Source of the DNA: Ostrinia nubilalis
Lineage: Eukaryota; Arthropoda; Insecta; Lepidoptera; Crambidae
Assembly (NCBI RefSeq): GCF_963855985.1
Contig: NC_087106.1
Coordinates: 13,780,012 to 13,844,011 of the forward strand
DNA length: 64,000 bases
Direction: 5' to 3'
Shown: positions 58,276 to 64,000 of the stretch, piece by piece
Layout of the letters: every line of letters begins with the position of its first letter
Position numbering within the stretch: position 1 is the stretch's first letter
Notes under the pieces: generated by a model
What the model was told of the DNA's origin: nothing
What the model saw: the letters and a program-made list of their open reading frames with translations, nothing else
Database searches by the model: none
Position numbers and translations under genes: made by a program

Positions 58276-58307
58276 AAAAAAATTGCTATTGGTTGTGTTC
58301 GTTTCAG

Positions 58308-58824
58308 CAGGCCTGTTCATCTCCGCGAGTTTACATCGAAAACAAAACACGCACGATGGCCCACCTACAGGATACTATTCGACAAGGCCTCACATACGAG
58401 CGAACATTGACTCACGCACGCGTATTCTTGTGTATGATGGAAGAAAATAAAGAAAATGGTGTACTAAATACTGTGCAGTATTTAACTGCTTAAATAATAA
58501 TAAAAACATAGAATGTACTTTTTTAAGTTGCCTCAAGACACTGAGAGGTAAATAAGTAGTTATTATTATTCATGATAATTCATGCTAAATCATGTATTTC
58601 CTCCGCCATTTTCCGCAGTTTGGCACCTCATGTCACATCATTTTACCGAAGTCAGCCCTATAGCTTCGGCGCAGTGCCGATCACTGACGTTTGTCAACAA
58701 AATGGTGCTCGACTCTTGAGACAAGCTAAATTACACCATATTGTTAATGACATTGAGCATACATTTTTTTAAATACCTTCGCGAAGTAAAACTTCTGTGC
58801 GTAGTACTTATTATTATTCTGTGG
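58308..58824 (+). mobile_element. 518-bp element of unknown class, copy 2
   Basis: 517 bp, same ends as 51105-51622, flanked by a different 6-bp direct repeat tttcag (58302-58307, 58825-58830). It sits inside an RTE 3' fragment, whose sequence resumes at 58831 (ccacatgacatccacagctg). Two insertions with distinct 6-bp duplications define the element's exact ends. Confidence 0.85.
58356..58493 (+). CDS. Small conserved ORF in the 518-bp element, copy 2
   Basis: Same 45-residue peptide as 51153-51290, identical in amino acids. An upstream in-frame extension exists only by chance here. No known family. Confidence 0.4.
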   Translation: MAHLQDTIRQGLTYERTLTHARVFLCMMEENKENGVLNTVQYLTA

Positions 58825-58935
58825 TTTCAGCCACATGACATCCACAGCTGAACAAAGCCTACCCCAAGGATGTCCACAACGACCGGTCCTGCGCTGCCTG
58901 CATACAGGTTGTTACCCGCGACTTTAACCAGTTAA
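58825..58935 (-). mobile_element. RTE-type LINE 3' end, interrupted
   Basis: Target of the 518-bp element copy 2. Continues cacatgacatccacagctga, acaacgaccggtcctgcgct and gcatacaggttg. Confidence 0.7.
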
Positions 58936-59058
58936 ATGCTCATTTCTAATCGACTTCAAAAAAAGGAGGAGGTTTTAAATTCGACTGTAAGTTTTTTTTT
59001 ATCGTAATCATAATTATCATCATAATTACATTAAGATCTCGTACATTACAACATGTGT

Positions 59059-59471
59059 AAAGGCTTCCACAGACCAAACGCGGGTCAGAAGCAGTGGGGG
59101 TCAGTTGCAGCGCGGCTGAGGCACACTGAAAGCAGCGCAGTTTCAAAGCAGTGGCAACGCGGGCGGTTGTCAAAAATTTAAATACTCGAAAACCGCTTTC
59201 ACCGCGCTGCTACCGCCCTGCGACCGGTGTGTCATGCTAATATGGCCGCCATAGTATAATACAACAGCGCGGGCCCGCGTTCGCGCCGCTTCTGTCACGC
59301 ACCCGCGCCGCCTCGTTTGTATTTCGCAATTGCAGTGCGGCGCGGTTGGAGCGCGGGCCCGCGTTCAAATTTGGTGTGACATACTTCAAAGAGTTTCTTG
59401 TATTACAACTTGCGCGGGCCCGCATTTAAACTGCGCTGCTACTGCCCTGCGTTTAGTCTGCCCAAGGCTTA
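59059..59471. mobile_element. GC-rich foldback element
   Basis: About 412 bp with inverted ends (aaggcttccacagaccaaac / gtttagtctgcccaaggctt). The inside has several gcgcgggcccgcgtt palindromes. Composition (GC-rich) differs sharply from its surroundings. Confidence 0.6.
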
Positions 59472-60893
59472 AAACATAGTTAAATTGAAACCGAATCTCA
59501 CAGCTCAAGTTTCATCGCATAACAAGGAACAAGCATGTTCGATGCCCGCGGCTAATTAGCCGCCCTAAATTAATTACCAACGAAGCGATCCGCCTGTCAT
59601 TGATGCGAGATAATGGATTCTGACGAAATGATATCAGTAGCATGGGGTTTCCAGGTACCTGGAAATTGTTGTATTATTGTTTGTTTATAAAAGTGTCCGA
59701 TCCTGCACTGCACACTTCCCGAAACTTTTACCAGATCGTCGATCCACCGGCTGTAAGAATGCTATAAGGCTACCTTACAGGCGGTCTACAATACGTTCTT
59801 GTACAGTCAACAGCACATCAAGACTGTAATTTATGGTTGCAAAACCGCTCTTATTTCATTAGTATAATGAAAGATTGGATCTCAAACTCAGAAATGAAAC
59901 GACGACTGGTGTGATTTTCTTGGATTTATTTCCGTCTTCGCACGATTATTACAATAATGTCCGTTCCGCTCAGCAGCTTGATGGCAAGTGACGAGTATCT
60001 GTGCTACCTTTTTAAATGTAATAATTCACAGGCAAAGGAATAAAGTCACAGGTAATATACTAGTTCCAAAATAACAGTATCAGATACTCGTCACTGTCAT
60101 TGCGTATTGTAAATACAAAAATTGTATTATTGCACATAATAAGTATAGTAATCTTACAATAAGATGCCGCAGGGTTCAGCTTGATGTACTGTCGTCTGTA
60201 TATTGATTATGCAATAGGTAAAAGCTATGGTAAGCTTGTATTAATTATTATGGGTTTAATTATCGGCGGCGCACGTGATCTCGTATACCTAAGTACGAGT
60301 AGCTCCTAGCCCCAAATTATCCCTAAGTATATCGAAATTCTAACTCAAATTGGTTCAGCGATTAAGGTGAGAAAACGTAACAAACTGGTAGACTAATATT
60401 TATTACCGATTTATAGTCTACTATTAAGCTGCAGCTGTCAGATCAGGGTTTAAAAGAAAATCTTTTTCTTTCTAAATCCATAGGTGCTGCCCGGAGTACA
60501 CGAAGACGACAGCGAAAAATGATCCCCGGAAAGTTTTCCGGAAGTTTTTGAGTCGCTGAGTGGAACATAACGATGACTAAGCGCACTTTGAATAGTTCCG
60601 AAGTTGAAGTCGGGGCAAGGTTGGGGTGTTTTAAGGACCTGATAACATTTGAATCTTTGGAATATTTTTACATCTCATAAAGTAAAAACTTGGCTGAGCG
60701 TACACGTTGATATTTGCAGCTTTAAAAAACTTACTGCCATTCAAAAGATGATGATTGTGCGATAAATTGTTGACATAAAATTGTTTAATAGTTCGCGATT
60801 TACCTTCTTATATCTCAAGTGCGAGTTTAAGAATTTTTATTGTAGTAAATAAGAAAGAAAATGCTCACCCACCCATCTTAATTTCTCATCAAA

Positions 60894-60911
60894 CACCAGG
60901 ACGACATAACC
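60894..60911 (+). promoter_or_regulatory. Bipartite motif, two mismatches
   Basis: CACCAGGACGACATAACC, in a repeat-free stretch. Confidence 0.3.
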
Positions 60912-61761
60912 ACACAAGAGGTTAAACTTTACACTAGTTTGCCATTGTTGTGGTGACGCCCCTTTGGGGTAGAGTGGGATGTCCACGGAATGAAAGGGCT
61001 GTGTTCCTGGTACATCCAAAGCGGTTGACAGGCCAACAGGCCTCAAAATTTACGGCCATTTTGTACACTCCGTTAGGCAGGTAGTATGCGAAACTACTTC
61101 CTCGATCCAAAATCAATTATCGAGGTGAATTTTAGGTTGAATATTGGTTGTGTTTATTATCCTAGGATGCTTCATTAGTAACTCTATTTTTGATCAAAAA
61201 CACCATTATATTTCTAAAATGGAAATATGACGTTCATAATAATAGAGCAGTATCAAAATCCTAACATAATCAAACACGCTCTTGTAGTGATTTTATATCT
61301 GTACCTAATATATTTAACGTTACATAGAAACATCCGTGCCTTTTATGCTCGCCCGGTGCTTAAGATATCAAATATTATTTTTGGTAGGCTCTTGTTATTG
61401 AGTACCTGTTTATAAAAAATCCTTTAAAAAAGTAAACAAAGGCAATCAGGTAAGCCACTTAGGAACAACAAGTTATATGGCTGTAAACGAAACAAAGTCT
61501 ATTTACCGAGTATAATAGAGACTGTTCGAGACAATGAGCATTCACACAATTTCTGGGTAACCCCGAGCCGTTACCCGAAACACTGCCTTTTACGCAAATT
61601 GCGTATCACCGAAAGATGAGATGATTACACTTTCTCTAACAAAAAAGGACACAAAGCACTCAGAGAAAATAATTATGCAGTATACATTTTTATTTAGGGC
61701 GTTTTAACTTCACAAAACGTGTGCCGGTTTGGGGAAATGCGCAAATTATTCGCATTCGAAG

Positions 61762-61779
61762 TACCAGGGTGACATAAAT
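61762..61779 (+). promoter_or_regulatory. Bipartite motif, exact
   Basis: TACCAGGGTGACATAAAT, in a repeat-free island (61540-61800). Confidence 0.45.
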
Positions 61780-62881
61780 ATGGAGAGCTCTTTTCGCACT
61801 GCATTAGGGATTTGAGGGGAGAAAATTTGGTCAGCCGACTTAGGGGTCGGTATTTGCAGCAGTTGTAATGTAAACATTTTCATAAACTGAAACCAGTGTA
61901 AGTACCTAACTGGCTGAAACTGAAAAGTCCATTAGTGAGCCTGAACTGGGTCTCTAAAACATTAAAACATACCAATATAAACGAGTTTTCATGTTTAAAG
62001 TTAGTAGAAATCGCTTATCAAGATGAGTTCAGTAATTAATGTTGTTAAGTAAAACTTTCGAATGAAAAATAGTGAAGCTGGAAAGTCCATCTGTCAGTTA
62101 GAGCCGGTACTGTAATCCCGCGACGCGGCTAATCCCGTGAGCCATCCCGGACTCCGGCCGGGACTGGAGCGGAACCGGGCATTAAGGCGGGCGGGAAGTT
62201 TATTAGTTGACTTGAGACTTGAACACTTAAGTAATGGTGTACAGCAGGAGCGTGAAGAAAGAAAATGCATTTATCTCACGAGACATAAATACGAGTATAT
62301 CCGACTAGCTAGAGATTTAATCACAATTCGATCAGCGATTTAGCAGGCCTAATATAAACACAAATAAACCGAGTATGTACTCGTAACTTAGATGAAACTA
62401 ATCTATAAGGTATAAAGTAGGTCGTTAAAAAACTGTATTGTATTTTTTCATAAGTTTGTATTTCCTAGACAAGAAGTAGATACAGATTTAAAATAAGTAT
62501 GTGTATTTTATACCAAATAATATATTTAAAAAAAACATACGGGTCGAATTGAGAACCTCCTCCTTTTTTGAAGTCGGTTGAAAAACTTTATTCAAAGACA
62601 ATGGTTTAAGACCGTTATTTATCAATGAATTGGAATTTCTAATAACTTTTATAAACAACCTTAAAGAAATTAATTACTTTGACTTGGGCCGAAACTTGGC
62701 TATTCCATTATGCAGTCTAATTCCGAAGTTTATTCCTAACTGATCAAGATTAAATCGAGTCTCATTTACAATTCGCGGGAGACTTACAATAAAATTAATA
62801 CCTCAATATTTGTGTATGGAAATAAGACGGAAAAACTTATTTTACAAGCTAGCATTCAGTAGTCTTATTTACAAAAGTATA

Positions 62882-62965
62882 ATGCTCGTTTTCACCATCA
62901 ATCCCTAATTTTTAAGTGACCCCTGTGTAACTTAAAAATTAGGGATTGATGGTGAAAACGGGCAT
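62882..62965. mobile_element. Small hairpin MITE (CCCGTTTTCACCATC family), copy 2
   Basis: 84 bp: aatgctcgttttcaccatca ... tgatggtgaaaacgggcat, nearly perfect hairpin. Shorter inner loop than copy 1 at 46497. Confidence 0.85.
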
Positions 62966-63693
62966 AAGTCTCATAGACTAAGTTAAATCTTAAGTGTCTA
63001 GGTAATTCTATGAATGGAGGATCTATAGGTCACAAATATGTGGGTCGTCTGCGACCCTTAAACGTTTTCTATATTCTCGCTATGATATAGATAAAAAATC
63101 TTATATCTGGATTTCAGTGCCTACTTTACTACAACTTTTATAGCACGAGTAGATGATAACTTAAACTGTTCCTGTGCGTATTGTTTTAAAGACGTTGTTG
63201 TTATTTATGAAAGTATTTTATTCAGACGAAGTTATTGAAAACTTTGCAGATCAGTCATAGCCCTCACTTGTAGACTCAGCTTTGTAACTGTGTCGCCATA
63301 TTTACCTCCTCTGTTTGTTTGTCCACCGCGGACAAAGCACGCTTAATGAGTTTATCAATTTGTTGACATAGCCCCCCTTCCCCCCTCCTTCATCATACAT
63401 GATGATAGGTGAATGGAATAGCGCGTGGTTTTCAGTGACGTGTAAAAGCAAATAAGTAGTAGCACAGGTAGTAGGTAGGGTCAGCGTCAAATAGTCCGTG
63501 AAACCCAAAGTGGCCAGAGAGTTGACAACACAACCTTATTTCAACTGTAACAAAGATGTCTTGCGAACTTTTTGGCTATAGACTTAGTTTTCAGTACGCG
63601 TAAAGCAAGAAAGTAGGTGGGTAATAAATGAGCCGTCTTTTTTCAGAAACAAAAAATTAAATCAGTGTATTTCATCCTACTTTTTTATTTCAG

Positions 63694-63848
63694 GTGATAT
63701 TGATTATGAACGAGTAAATGTTCCCAAATTGCCCTATTTACGATACACGAAGAACACAAATAATGGCATATCATCAAAGATACGCTACACCGTCCCCAGC
63801 TTCACAGAAACAGACCATTACCATGTCACGCTCCAATTCAACACGTAA
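63694..63848 (+). CDS. Possible terminal exon, plus strand, unrecognised
   Basis: After a pyrimidine tract ending ATTTCAG (63687-63693) the plus strand is open for about 51 codons to a TAA at 63846-63848. It includes DIDYERVNVPKLPYLRY, then TKNTNNGISSKIRYTV and TETDHYHVTLQFNT. The alternating polar/hydrophobic pattern looks like real beta-rich protein. No partner exon, start codon or AATAAA signal was found nearby, and I do not recognise the family. It could be chance or a decayed retro-fragment. Confidence 0.22.
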
Positions 63849-64000
63849 CAATACCTAAAAAAAGAGGCTTTAAAAATCCGACAATTCCTTTAATCAAAAT
63901 CTTTATGCTTTGTATCGGAGTTTTTTCCCTCCGCTTCAAAGCACACGAAAGAGACGAATATTCCTGAAAGAGGACAAAGCTAACAGACCTGTGTTCTGGC

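Larger units (their letters stand above)
54121..64000. other. Intron upstream of E1 (runs off the window)
   Basis: At least 9.9 kb. Contents: a compound hairpin (54177-54352), RTE ends (54483-54640; 58825-58935; 59694-59752), a split LINE (54633-57470), the 518-bp element copy 2 (58308-58824), a foldback element (59059-59471), two strong bipartite motif instances and a hairpin MITE (62882-62965). 57600-58140 and 61800-62870 show nothing clear. A possible plus-strand coding tail is at 63694-63848. Confidence 0.6.

Noticed and set aside
60837..61116. Overlapping minus-strand frames with protein-like phrases (for example FHSVDIPLYPKG)
   Set aside because: The two frames compete over the same bases, neither matches neurobeachin N-terminal segments, and no splice signals bound them. 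Possibly a decayed repeat.
1..64000. CRISPR arrays, operons, ribosome binding sites, bacterial islands
   Set aside because: Spliced exons, pol III tRNA genes, SINEs and LINEs show this is animal nuclear DNA. No regularly spaced short repeats were seen.

Overview
The window is insect nuclear DNA, almost certainly from a moth or butterfly. It is AT-rich with long introns. It is crowded with element families I associate with Lepidoptera: RTE-type 3' ends with ATG/GAT tails, TA-flanked hairpin MITEs, and tRNA-derived SINEs. Nothing suggests bacterial or viral DNA.

One gene spans nearly everything. It lies on the minus strand and is neurobeachin (Drosophila rugose, rg), a BEACH-family scaffold and A-kinase anchor of the secretory pathway and synapse. 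I placed 16 exons (E1 at 54020-54120 down to E16 at 715-866) by joining peptide similarity with splice signals. Every junction keeps phase, giving about 722 continuous codons. E3-E7 form the ConA-like (laminin-G-type) lectin domain. E8-E16 form the alpha-solenoid (DUF4704/ARM-like) region. The N-terminal exons lie beyond 64000. The RII-binding, PH and BEACH-WD40 parts lie below position 1.

The gene holds two unusual structures. At 24005-24602 there is a module of alternative pieces between E6 and E8. It has a 57-nt exon, an in-frame 246-nt extension of that exon with its own donor, and a diverged tandem copy of the exon. At 29346-30204 the 3' end of E5 and its splice donor have been copied about four times in tandem downstream of the real exon.

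The introns contain three tRNA-Ala(AGC) genes (48487-49748, plus strand, antisense to the host gene). They also carry a large set of mobile elements: a pogo-type element with a transposase relic (3414-4462), a 1.1-kb TA-flanked palindrome (44810-45913), a hAT element with a nested SINE (32637-33056), a non-LTR retrotransposon split by a MULE-like element (about 54633-57470), and two copies of a roughly 518-bp element of unknown class with a conserved 45-codon ORF, one of them inserted 10 nt from the E2 donor.

A bipartite motif, TACCAGG-N4-CATAAAT, recurs at least seven times in near-perfect form in repeat-poor intron islands. I cannot assign it to a known factor. It and the E7 module are the best candidates here for undescribed biology.
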